Shown in pieces: positions 1-10,337 of a stretch of DNA of 64,000 nt. Every line of letters starts with the position of its first letter. Within the stretch, counting starts at the first letter, position 1. This DNA is from Paramecium pentaurelia (taxonomy: Eukaryota; Ciliophora; Oligohymenophorea; Peniculida; Parameciidae). The stretch is from the NCBI GenBank assembly GCA_905183005.1, contig CAJJDO010000111.1, positions 66,942-130,941 on the forward strand, read 5' to 3'. The position numbers and the translations under genes are program-made. The notes under the pieces are model-generated. The model made no database searches, had not been told where the DNA came from, and was given only the letters and a program-made list of their open reading frames with translations.

Positions 1-17
1 ATTATAATTATTTATAA

Positions 18-551
18 ATGTAATAACAAACAGTAGAAGACTTAGCAGAAAAGGAAGCTGAAATCAAAGAAGCATTTGAAATATTTGATAAAAATAAATC
101 CAAAAGTATATCTGGTAAGGTATTCTGTATTCATTATTGAATAGTTTAAGAATTAACTTCAGTTTTTCGTTCTCTAGGTTACAATTTCTCATAGGATGAA
201 ATATAATCTATGGTTAAAGAATTGAGACACACTTAAAAAGTAGAAGGAGCAGATGATAGAGAATTAGATTTTGATGATTTTAAGAATTTATTATTAATGC
301 AGGAAGAAAAAGCAAAAAATGGGGAAAATGATTTAAGAGATGCCTTTGATGTATTTGATAGAGATGCAAATGGATTTATAGGTTTAGAGGAATTGATGAT
401 GGTAGCTAAAAGTTTAGGAGAGAACATATCTGAAGATGATTTAAAAGGCATGTTATAATATGCAGCCAATGCATTTAATTAAAAAGATGATGACAAAGAT
501 AAAGCACCATAAATCAATTTGTCATAATTCGTTGAAGCTTATTTAAAATGA
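18..551 (+). CDS. EF-hand calcium-binding protein (calmodulin/centrin-like)
   Basis: The predicted 167-aa protein starts at the ATG at 18 and ends at TGA 549-551. One 30-nt intron (115-144) carries an in-frame TGA; removing it restores a clean first EF-hand loop, D-K-N-K-S-K-S-I-S-V-Q-E, followed by a second good loop D-R-D-A-N-G-F-I-G-L-E-E near residue 110. The length and the short acidic N-terminus fit calmodulin-superfamily Ca2+ sensors such as calmodulin-like proteins or centrins. The middle and C-terminal hands are degenerate, so it probably binds one or two Ca2+ ions. The start lies only 17 nt from the window edge, so an upstream exon cannot be excluded, though the N-terminus looks complete. 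Ciliates carry many such sensors in cortex and cilia; the exact partner is unknown. Confidence 0.85.
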
Positions 552-586
552 AAGCATATAATTATATAATTAATTAAAACTTATAA

Positions 587-1352
587 ATGAAAAGTCCATA
601 AAATTATGAATAATTCAAATAAGTGAAATAGAATCCCTTAAATAATTCAAAAAGTAAATAATTATACACCTTTCCTAAATCTCCAAGATTCAATTACAAA
701 GAATAAAGAGAGTAAATCCTTTAAATATCAAATTAGTAATTCACCATCATTTTATTCAATTAAAACTGATCTAGTTTCTCCTAATAAAGGAGTCTCTTTT
801 GGATCTGGCTCAAAAGTAGATTTTTCTAAATTAGGAACAAAAACTCCAGGTCCAGGATATTACCAAGTCTAACAATAAAAGTCAAATCAAAATACTAATT
901 TGAAAAAACATACTATGGGAGTAGGTAGAATATAAACAAAACAAAAGAGTGAAGTACCTCCAGTTGGAGTTTATGAAATTGCTTAAAATTTAGTATAAAT
1001 TAATAAGGCTCCTCATTTTGGATTAAAATTACTACCAAGTAAATGAAAATCATTATAAATAGACAATTAAACATGTTCTCCTGGACCTGGTAAGTATGAT
1101 ATTTAAGTAAAAGAACATTCTAAATCATTCGTGGCTGGATTTGGTACTGGTAGATCAGGTCAAACAACTGACGATACTCCTGGACCTTAAGAATATAGAC
1201 CTAGAACTGAAATGTCACCAAAATATGTTAATTCAAATTGGAGCAATTGCCAAATAACTAAATTTTCAAAGGTTGAACGTTTTGGAAGCAATAAAACAAT
1301 TACACCTGGGCCTGGAAACTATTAAATAGCTGGAGAATTTGGAATATACTGA
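587..1352 (+). CDS. STPGR (sperm-tail PG-rich) repeat protein
   Basis: The model gives 238 aa with two introns, 712-736 (25 nt) and 1039-1062 (24 nt, with an in-frame TGA). The protein contains recurring Pro-Gly-Pro-Gly-x-Tyr units (PGPGYY, PGPGKY, PGPQEY, PGPGNY), the hallmark of SHIPPO/STPGR repeats found in axonemal and microtubule-associated proteins such as ODF3. It is basic and Ser/Lys-rich between the repeats. The gene follows the EF-hand gene by 35 bp in the same direction. A role as an axonemal or cortical microtubule protein is inferred from the repeat family; the precise orthologue is not recognised. Confidence 0.85.
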
Positions 1353-2057
1353 CATATATGAATAATTATAAAGTTTATTTGAGAGTAAGATAAATTATGT
1401 CATTTCTAACAATGTATTTCAAAATTTTGGATCCTATAAATTTTATTTAATTATTGATAAATTAGAATGTATGTTAGAATTACTTGTATTTGAACTAAAA
1501 TTATAAAGTTTATATGAACAGGTTTTTTATTATATTTTTTCATTAATAAATAGGTTTATTTATATGGGGATTATGAAGAATAATTAATTATTTTTATATT
1601 GAATATAGTTTTTAAATAAATAATTAGAATAATAATAAAAAAAATAATTTTTAAATTAGATTGATCAAGATAATAATAAGAATACTTTAAATGTATATAA
1701 ATTTAGAATTTCACTGTTTATTAGAAATTGTAAAATTTAATTTAAAATTCTGTTTCTTGAAAATCTAATTTCTATTATCAATATAATCAGAAAATTCAAA
1801 AAAAATTAAATGAATAAATTAAGAAAAATATCAAAAAAATGATTAATAAAATAATTATTAAATCTAATAATCTGATATTGTAAAACAAGTTAGATAGAGT
1901 ATTAATTTATAAAGTATTGAATTAGAAACCAAAAAAAGAATTAAATTTAATTTAATATTTTCTTTGTATTTTGATTCATTTAATCTTATAATAATAATAA
2001 AAAATTAGATATTAGAATATAATTAATTATCAAACTTTTATTATTATAATATAATGG
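1353..2057. other. AT-rich spacer between convergent genes
   Basis: About 700 bp of very AT-rich sequence between the ends of two convergent genes. No frame shows persuasive coding character, and no RNA gene was recognised. Confidence 0.5.
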
Positions 2058-2632
2058 TCAAACAAGCTTTATTTGCTTTGCGTATACTTTTTTCTATAAT
2101 TTCTAAATTAAAATGGTAAATCTGAATATTTACATGTAGCCTATGTGTGTATTCATTGTGAATTTATTCCTTTTAGATTGATGTTTCAATACGCAATTTT
2201 TATTTATTTTTATGCTCTTATTCTTTCATGATCTTAATTTTTTCTGCTCTTTCAATTTTAGACTCAAATTTCTTTAACTTTTCTGTTTCTATTCTTTTTA
2301 ATTGCCTTTTTTGAGAAGAAATCCATCTCTCATATGCTTCTTACTCTAGTTCTACTTTAGGTCTAAATATATAAGAAACTATATTACCTTGTACGTATTG
2401 TATCACTTTCCTATGATTTAAATCTATGCTCATTTTATTGGTGTTTAACTACAGACATTTGGCTTTATTTTAATTTTTGTAGTTATCTATCAGTAATTAA
2501 TGACATTCTTTCACAAGATCTTAACACAAGTTAACTTTTTTATAGTTCTTTTTCTCGAATATGTTTTTCATATGCAAGAGCCTATTATATTTCTTATTAT
2601 TGTTTCTTCTTAAACAAAGATAAAGAATCCAT
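2058..2632 (-). CDS. Coiled-coil protein, unknown function
   Basis: The 172-aa protein starts at the ATG complementary to 2630-2632 and has introns at 2363-2387 (25 nt) and 2103-2133 (31 nt). It is almost entirely charged, Gln/Lys/Glu-rich helix with heptad character and no recognisable domain, signal peptide or membrane segment. Proteins of this kind are common in ciliates and often belong to cilia or cortex, but nothing here shows that directly. The second intron is called because it restores the frame to a nearby TGA; the C-terminal dozen residues are therefore the least certain part. Confidence 0.6.
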
Positions 2633-3000
2633 TATTTTTACTATTATAATTATATTAATAATTATGATGTATAAATGTATTTAATGAATAATAATAATAT
2701 CTATAATTATATTATTAAAAATAAAAATGTTTTAGATCACAATAATTAATAATAATAAAATTATTAGAGTCCTAAATTATTAATTTTGATAATTAATGAA
2801 TTGTTTTTTAATGTTTATAAATATATTTAAATTATGTATATGTCTATAAATCATGAAATTAAACAATGAGTCAAAATGAAAAATAAATAAAAAAGTCTAT
2901 AATTGTTAATCTAATCCATTTAATTAAATCATAATTTAATTATAACAATATTTTGTATAATATTAATATTTAAAACAATATAAATATAATACAATCTACT

Positions 3001-3751
3001 TCAGTCAAGAAGTCCTTCTAAGTACTAATTACAATTTTATCTATAACACCAATCGCTCTCATCATTAGAATCACAACAAAAGTTGTATAACTAAGGACGG
3101 GAATCTTCATAATTGGACATGTACTCAAAATGATAGGGATCTTTGTTTCATAATACTAAATTGTTACTTATTTGAGATTTGATTTCTGGTGTGAAATACT
3201 ATTAAACTTCGCTAGTAGATGTTATGTTTTCAGCATCTAATATTATTATGATCAATATTTACTTATTCTCTTCTTATTCTTCTTGTTTCTCTTTTGCCCA
3301 GCTAATGTAAACGGATTAAATTTTTGATGGTGTGATCTTCATATTATAAATTTATACCTGCATTGTGATGGTGATCTTGTTCCTATTGTCATTGACATGA
3401 GTTTGAAGATTTTATTATTTTTTCTGTTTTGTTGACTCTGCATAGTAGTGTTATAATGTAATTTGAGGAACTCAACATAAACTTGATGTTCTAAACTTGA
3501 CCAATGGCCTTGATTTTTTTTTTGATTTTAAGGTGAGTCTTTGCTGATTTTCTTTTTAGTAGCTTAAGACCTTTTGCTCCCTTCCTATTCATAGTAAGTA
3601 GACTTGTTACGTTTAAAGTGAATGAAATTTCCCCCTAATTATTAGTTCCTTAACTGCTTAAAGAGTCACTTAATTCATTTTATTAGGGAAATTAATTTTA
3701 GACAGGAAGAGTAGTGTATAATAGCAAGTGTGAGACACAGCTGTCTTCCAT
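3001..3751 (-). CDS. SANT/Myb-type DNA-binding protein
   Basis: The predicted protein is 216 aa, with introns at 3585-3610, 3337-3357, 3237-3262 and 3141-3167. The core reads G-H-W-S-S-L-E-H-Q-V-Y-V-E-F-L, then KIFKLMS, TIGTRSPSQCRSHHQKF, the typical single SANT/Myb repeat of ciliate transcription-factor-like proteins (W-x-x-x-E-H-x-x-Y and the SHHQKF end of helix 3). A basic KKNKKR stretch follows and could be a nuclear localisation signal. Two introns (3337-3357 and 3141-3167) end in AAG. If the last one is not spliced the protein stops at the TGA at 3148-3150, about 30 residues earlier. Presumed nuclear and DNA-binding; the target is unknown. Confidence 0.75.
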
Positions 3752-4140
3752 TGTAGGTATTAAATTTAATAATATATTTACCCTCTAAATATTACCGTCA
3801 TAAGCCGTATTATAATATAATTATTTTCATCCCCCCCCCCCCTTATAAATTGTAAATTTGTATAATAATAAATATATATAATTATTCAGCTATTATTCCA
3901 TAACTTTAGTCTGATTCAATACTATTAATACTTCTTTAAAGTTTAAATAAGGTAGAATTTTATTAAAGTATTTAATTAATAAAATTATTATTTTATATCT
4001 ACAAATTTCATCAGCGCATTTAAGTTAACCTATGTAATCCTTTAAATGTTCTAAGTAAATTATGATATTTTGAAAACAGTAATGTTTATTACATAGGATA
4101 TTAATATTATGGAAGATTTTTATTTATAAAATAACATATG
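3752..4140. other. Intergenic AT-rich region with a poly-C tract
   Basis: Spacer between two minus-strand genes. It lies upstream of the SANT gene and so should hold its promoter, but no motif can be named. Apart from the C12 tract at 3831-3842 nothing stands out. Confidence 0.5.
3831..3842 (+). repeat. Poly-C homopolymer tract (C12)
   Basis: Twelve consecutive C residues in sequence that is otherwise overwhelmingly A and T. It lies about 80 bp upstream of the SANT gene start. It is not a telomeric C4A2/C3A3 array. Confidence 0.95.
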
Positions 4141-4730
4141 TCATTATAATTTTAATTCATCAAGCTCCTCTTTATTGAAAGTAGAATTATAAAATTTGCT
4201 AATATATTTAAGATGGATTTTGATGTCTTATATTTTTTCACTTATCATAAGATCATGTATTATTTGAAATCCAGAGAAGTACTCTCTTGATAGTTATGCT
4301 GCTGCTTCATCATTAAAGAGTTTAGTAAAATCTTATCTAGAAAAGTTTTTTTTGTTCTCCCCATTATTTACAAATTACCTAATTGCTTCATTTTCTCTCC
4401 ATTTATTACCTAAATTTGTAAGTTAAATAGAATACTTAAATATTTTTTCAATAATACTCCAAAATTTTTTGGAATATTTTTTGTTTCTGATTTATAAACT
4501 TGATTCATATCCTTTTTCTTTTATATCTTCCCTCTCTTATTTAAGCTATTAATTTAAGAGGATTCTTCAAAATCCTCAGTAGAAAGTTATGAACGATGAG
4601 CTTCCTCTTTTAAGATTTGTTGTTTATCTTCATCATTAATTTCACATTTGACATATTTTTTAAAGGAGGAATTAGGATTGATGTAATTCTTAGAGGAAAA
4701 TTTATATTTTTGATTTTCTTGTTAAATCAT
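4141..4730 (-). CDS. Hypothetical protein
   Basis: The model gives 188 aa, with one 23-nt intron (4435-4457) ending in AAG that joins a Ser/Lys/Glu-rich N-terminal half to a helical C-terminal half (stretch around NLGNKWREN, FNDEAAAQLSREY). No domain is recognised and there is no signal peptide or membrane helix. The choice of intron is supported by the frame change and by coding-like composition on both sides, but is not proven. Function unknown. Confidence 0.55.
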
Positions 4731-4833
4731 TTTTAATTAATATAATTCAATAATATAAAATAATTCTATGAATTCCTATTAATTTATAAAAAAGTATCTT
4801 AAATTTGATAAAATTTAAATATAATAATCATTA

Positions 4834-6243
4834 TCATTTCTAGTAGCATATCTATAAACCTTATATTAATTCTTATTTAATTTCTTATGAAATCTTATCA
4901 ATCATTTATATATAATTTTCATAATTATATTTAGATATTTGTTTGATATTTTGACTTTGATTTTTTAGAGCAATATATTTTATTTGTAATTCTTAAAGTT
5001 CATTTTTCTTTTCTTCTCATAAATTAAATTATTTATAAATTTTCTTCATTCTAAATATTAAAATTGAAATTGTTCTCAAATTTAATTTCCCTCTATTAAT
5101 TCTATTGCATCATTAATTAAGGTAGAGTATCTATAAAACTTCTGTTTTCTATGCTACAACCATAATTAAGTTTTCTAATCATACTATTTTTAGAATTTGA
5201 AAATATTAATTGAGAATTCCCAAGCTTTTAATCTAATAATTTTTTAATCTATGTGATGGCTCAAATATTATCTTATATATAAGAATCATTTATAATCAGT
5301 TTTGGTAAGTATTTACTTACTTATGGTCTTGTAATCAAAACCAAATTATCCAAATGATTTATAACAAAATTTTGCAACTACAATCAAATATATTTTTGAA
5401 ATTACTTCAAAATTCATCTATCCAACAAATTAAAACAAATATATAAACAAGAGAAATTTAATCCTTTAATAAATAAACTCTATGTATATAATGTAGAAAA
5501 GAATCCCATAAAGCTTTTGATTTAAGAAATTTGAGTTGGATCAATTTTGAAAGCAAATTAAAAATCTTACACTAAAATTTACAAATTAGTTTCCTATTTA
5601 GAATTAACCAATATTCATATGGCATTAATTCAGAGAGCTATTATAATAATAGTAAGGCAGCCTAATCTTTCATTAAGGTCAGTAGAACTATTAAAATTAA
5701 CAATAATTCACAATGATATCCGACTTCTGAATTTCTATACAAAATTAATAGTTTTTCTATATCAACAAATATTTATTTGACTTTCACTTAATTTGTTGAA
5801 TGACAATATCAATCTTGAAATGAATAATTAAAAATTTCTTAGATAATGAAACACTAAAATATTTTTAATGAAAATACTTTAATTAAATCAGATTTAATTT
5901 ATTCAAGATTCTATTTATAATTGTTTTAATCTTTGTTTGAATTGTCATTTATATTGATATGGATTGAGATATTATGAAAAGTAATTTTTTATAATTCGGA
6001 TTCCTTATTCCAATACAAATGCAATTAGTCTAATTATTGTTCCATATATAAACAATGAGTTTTTCATTAAATACACTATTTCTCCTTTTTAATTGGTTTC
6101 AACATGGAGGAAGATATCTAGGAAGTAGATTACTACTTTAATTTCATTTTTATTGCAATCAAGACAGACTACAATTCCACATCTTTTACATTTTTTTTGA
6201 TACAGGAGAATTCCTTATTACATTTGGAACACTATTTATTCAT
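4834..6243 (-). pseudogene. Decayed gene: FYVE-like zinc finger start, then helical and coiled-coil fragments
   Basis: A chain of coding-like fragments on one strand that no set of short introns joins. The 5' piece (5945-6243) encodes M-N-K-Q-C-S-K-C-N-K-E-F-S, then after a run of eight A's switches frame into KCKRCGIVVCLDC. Together these resemble a FYVE-type double CxxC zinc finger but need one extra A. Downstream, 5407 to about 5810 encodes a hydrophobic/helical stretch (motif MPYEYWLILNRK). Below 5280 come short coiled-coil fragments (KAWEFSINIFKF, ELQELQIKYIALKN), each ending in TGA with the next in another frame. This reads as a gene broken by several 1-2 nt indels. Low sequence quality in homopolymers is an alternative, and an unparsed intron set is possible. 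Confidence 0.4.
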
Positions 6244-6285
6244 TAATTAATATAATAATATTAAATACTCAAAAGTTGTAAACAA

Positions 6286-7260
6286 TCAAAACCTAAGTGA
6301 ATTCTTGCTTTTGACTCCTAGAAATCTTTCATTCATTAACTCTTTGATTTTAGCATAATCATTTTAACACCAAGATTTCCTCTAATCTTTTTCATTTAAC
6401 ATTTTTAAGGCCTAAAATAATGAATTATATATATATAATACTTAACCCCAAGTAACAAATCTACCTTTGATTCTTAATCTGTCTTCAGCAACTTTTTGTC
6501 TAATGTGATAATGAACTTTTCTCTCATAAGTACGATTATGCTTTTTTTCAAGATATCTATTAACTTTTTATTTCCTAGCCATTTCTTTAAGAGATTCATA
6601 ATTTGTTGATGTACACAAATTTTCAACCCAATCTTCAAATTTGAGAGTCTCTTCATCATTCAAAATTTCATCACATAATCCAACTTTGATTCTGAGTAGA
6701 TCATCTTTTTTTACATAATTAGAAATAAAATCATCTTATTTTATAGAGGGACTAAAACGCATTGTCAATTCTTCTAAATGATTATTGACATTGGAAGGAG
6801 CTGGTAAATCTTTAGGATATGAAAATTTCTTATGATTTTGTCTTTATAATTGTAATGCTAATCTCTCTAAATCTCCCATTTGTTGATGTTCAGATTATTC
6901 AGCAGTAATATTATTCCATTAGATGCAGACTTTCTTTTTTGGATCTTCATCTAAAATGAATTCATCAAAATGAACAGGGTTTTGTTTTTTAAATTGTAAT
7001 AACTACTATGGTGAATAGACTTACAATTGAATATCATCCTATTATTCATCCAACTAGTTCATTTTAATCAGAATCATTACCATCTCTTTATCAATTTGAT
7101 AATGAGGTTCTTAATATGTGAATGAGTTCTCTTTTTCGATTTCATTATTGTCTAATTTCTCTCCTAACACTTCATAATTTAAAGTATTCATTTCTTTCAC
7201 AAGATTTTTATATTCTTTTTGAAATCTTTTTATTTATATCCAAATTATCAATACCCTCAT
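6286..7260 (-). CDS. CCT-motif protein
   Basis: The predicted 314-aa protein has one 30-nt intron (6412-6441). Near residue 240 it carries RKVHYHIRQKVAEDRLRIKG followed by RFV, an excellent match to the CCT motif (R-K-x-x-Y-x-x-R-x-x-x-A-x-x-R-x-R-x-K-G-R-F-V) of plant CONSTANS/TOC1-type and some protist proteins, which acts in nuclear localisation and DNA/NF-Y binding. The rest is acidic, Asn/Gln-rich and without known domains; no B-box was seen. Two in-frame starts are possible, at 7260 and 7191; the upstream one is given. The intron is a multiple of three without TGA, so a longer isoform cannot be excluded. Probably a nuclear regulator. Confidence 0.75.
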
Positions 7261-7429
7261 AAACTTTAGAGAAAATTCATTAAAAAGAGATAAGACGATT
7301 GATAAATTATATTATTTGTATATTTGATTCAAAATACATAATAGTATAAATTAAAATCAAACCCAAAAGAGTTCACATTAGTATTCTTTATCATTAATTT
7401 TTAATTTTAAATCAATCAATTAAATACGA

Positions 7430-8765
7430 ATGGCTACACTTGGAGAAGAATTTCAAACTATTTTAAAAGAAATTGACAATGCTAGATTAGATACAAATCA
7501 TTTAGAAGCAGCCTATTTGAAATTGTTAACATTTGGTATATTTTAATAATGATAGAAAAAGATTCAAAATTTGAAGAGTATCTAAAACATAAGGAAAGTG
7601 CATATAATAAATTATCATAATTGTATTGCAAATAAAACAAACCTCAATTAGTATTTCATATTATGAAAACACATGATTTCTCTGGATTCAATTAAACAAG
7701 AGCAGCAAAAATTATGAGATAAATGATTGATTAAGTAGCATAATTAGAAAGCACAATTGAATTATAAGTTGAAATGTGTTAATTCTTAATTGATTAATGT
7801 GCAAGAGATAAAAAGAATTACTTAAAACATAAGATGCAAATAAGATTGGCAACATTATATAATGAATAAGAAAAATTCACTTAAGGAATTGAAATCATAG
7901 ATAAGATTGTAGGTGAAGTAAGAAAAGCTGATGATAAACATTTACTATTGGAAATTTATCTTATTGAAAGTAAATTACATTTTGGATAAACAAATCTTGC
8001 TAAAGCCAAAGCTTCATTAACAGCAGCTAGAGCATGTTCAAATACAATCTATTGTCCACCACATGTTTAAGCTGAAATTGATATGATGGCTGGTATTCTC
8101 TATGCAGAAGAAAGAGATTACAGAACTTCTTATTCCTATTTTTATGAGGCATTTGAAGCATTCAATAATTTAGAAGACAAAAGAGCTTTAAGTACACTTA
8201 AATATATGTTATTATGTAAAATTATGATTGGAGCTACTGATGAAGTCAAATAAATATTAACTGGAAAGTATGGTTTAAAATATGCAGGAAGAGTAATTAT
8301 ATATATAATATTAATATTAGAATTTAGAAGCTATGAAAGCAATTTCTAATAGTAATTAAAAGAAATCTCTTATTGAATTTACTAAAGTTTTAGATGAATT
8401 TAGGGAAGAAATTGAAGGTGATAAAGTTATGAAATTACACATTAAATAGTTATATGAAGTCTTATTAGAAATGAATCTATTTCAAGTCATATAACCATAT
8501 TCTAAAGTTTAAATTGATTATATCACTTAAAGAATGTAAATAGATGTAGAAATTATATAAAGAAAGTAAAATATCAATTAATAATTTAAGATTATCAGAA
8601 TTAATTCTAGACAAGAAAATTGATGGAACTTTAGATTAAGGAGATGATTGTTTAATATTGTTTGATACAATTAAACATGATAATTTATATCAACATTCCC
8701 TTAGTTTGATTAACAATTTAAATGGAGTAGTAGATAAATTATTTGATAGAGTGAAAGTTAAATGA
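7430..8765 (+). CDS. RPN6: 26S proteasome regulatory lid subunit Rpn6 (PSMD11)
   Basis: The 420-aa protein, with introns at 7536-7555, 8293-8320 and 8566-8590, matches the length of Rpn6 (about 422 aa). Helical TPR-like repeats run through the N-terminal two thirds, with the diagnostic EIDMMAGILYAEERDYRTSY segment around residue 210 followed by SYFYEAFEAF and STLKYMLLCKIM. A C-terminal PCI domain ends with SELILDKKIDGTLDQG and a final helix. Rpn6 clamps the 19S lid to the 20S core, so this is a housekeeping nuclear/cytosolic gene. It is divergent from the CCT-motif gene, with about 170 bp between starts. Confidence 0.93.
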
Positions 8766-9159
8766 ACATTAAAATATATATATTATAATAAATAAAACAA
8801 ATTGCTTTTAATTTAGTATTAAATTATAAATTCATATAATATAAAAATATTAATAAATATTATTAGATATATATATCTAATAAATTTAATATAATATAGA
8901 TTTTATTGTATTTATGAATATATTAAATAACTTAATATTTTACTAAATTAATATTTTATATGAATTGAATATAAAAATCTTTAAATTCTTAGTAATATTT
9001 TTAATCATGTAAAATTGTTGTTAAAAATGACTGATTTTTTATTAAACATATAAAAAAGAGAAATAATTTAAATTTTGATTAGATTGATAAAAATAATATT
9101 AGTAAAGTGAGATTAATTTAATAAGCAAAAATATTTTATAAATTATCAATTAATACAAT
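8766..9159. other. Extremely AT-rich spacer
   Basis: Downstream of Rpn6. Almost pure A/T with short ATAT runs; no coding or RNA feature seen. Confidence 0.5.
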
Positions 9160-9840
9160 TAAGGGCATATTTAGATAAACTTTATTAAGTTCTTGCTAGT
9201 AGATTAGAAGGATTAGTATGCATTTTCTTTGGAGGCCTAAATCTTTTGTTAAGACTGATACTATAGGCAGATTTATATGGATGATTAATTTTAATTGTCT
9301 TAATAATAGCTTATTTGGTTCTTTTAGATGTAATATTTGGTTCATCTGGTTCAGTGATTTATTATCTGCTAGTTTGTATTAATTAATTTAAGTTGTTATC
9401 TATTCGTGTCATTTATGTTTTTAGATGATTTAAAAAGTAAAAATTTGACTATTTTGAATTTGAATAATGGGATTATATTGGGGATATTCTCTTTTTTTAA
9501 GAATGATCTTTAATTTGATCTTATTAATCTAGAGATGGAGATTTATGATTATCTGTGGACATATTTTGTTAGCGATTATGAGAGAAGATTCTAAAGTTCT
9601 TATATTTTTGTTTGGATCTTAAATATTTATCTGTTGGTTAGAAATTTTGTATAATTATATTGGCAAGTCTTATTTTTCTATGCATGACAATTTCATATTG
9701 CTAATTAGGTAATGTTATTTATTTAATATTTGAACTGGAACAATGGGAACAATGACAACTACTTCTACGAAGTTAATTTTAAGGAGGTGTGTATGAGATT
9801 TGTTGAAAGGAAATTGAATGAAAGGATCTGATCATCATAA
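9160..9840 (+). pseudogene. Remnant of a membrane-protein gene
   Basis: Coding-like hydrophobic stretches lie in more than one frame: one frame gives LEGLVCIFFGGLNLLLRLI, a TGA, then LIVLIIAYLVLLDVIFG and another TGA at about 9424. A second frame continues with LRMIFNLILLI, RWRFMIICGHILLAIM and IFICWLEILYNYIG. At least three membrane helices can be read, but no intron of the usual size removes the stops. It looks like a multi-pass protein gene interrupted by two nonsense or frameshift changes. An unrecognised splicing pattern is the alternative. Family not identified. Confidence 0.35.
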
Positions 9841-9879
9841 AATATTAATAATATATATATAGTTTACTAGTAATTGTTA

Positions 9880-10269
9880 TCATCCACACATAAATTATTT
9901 GGTACCTATAAGTTTAGTACATTTTGAACATCTATGTTAGGCATCCTTACAATTATCAAGTAGACAAGGAAGGAAGGCAAATATAGCTGTAATTATACCA
10001 GCAATCAGTATAATCATTACAATATAACTACATCTACCCATTTCATATTGAACATCAGATTCAACTACTTGATTACATTTAGTGCAAAATAATTTTTCTG
10101 TTTTTCTTGATTGTGGCACTTTGGGATATTCTGTTTCTTATTCAATAAGTTTATTTCTGACAGAAATTTCAATTTAATTAGATTTTACCATTTAATATGT
10201 TCCTTATGATTATCCACTACGTGTTTGTTAATTGTTCTAATCGGATTCAAGCATAGGATTCGAAATCAT
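9880..10269 (-). CDS. LITAF-domain membrane protein
   Basis: An intronless 129-aa protein. The C-terminal half is a complete LITAF domain: FCTKC near residue 72, a hydrophobic insertion (MIILIAGIITAIFAFLPC) that dips into the membrane, and HRCSKC followed by KLIGTK near the end. Two CxxC knuckles flank the hydrophobic segment and bind one Zn2+. The N-terminal half is Gln/Asn/Ser-rich and disordered. LITAF proteins sit on the cytosolic face of endosomal and lysosomal membranes; that location here is inferred from the family. The start at 10269 gives the longest frame. Confidence 0.9.
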
Positions 10270-10337
10270 TTGATTATTAATTATTTTTATATATAGATTA
10301 TCTATTATAATTGAAAAGTGAAAAATGCAGGTTTTAA

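Noticed and set aside
3831..3842. Poly-C tract as a telomere
   Set aside because: No C4A2 or C3A3 repeats are present and genes continue on both sides.
5305..5320. Perfect inverted repeat GTAAGTA-TT-TACTTAC as a regulatory site
   Set aside because: Lies inside a decayed coding region, is made of splice-like AT-rich letters and has no partner copies.
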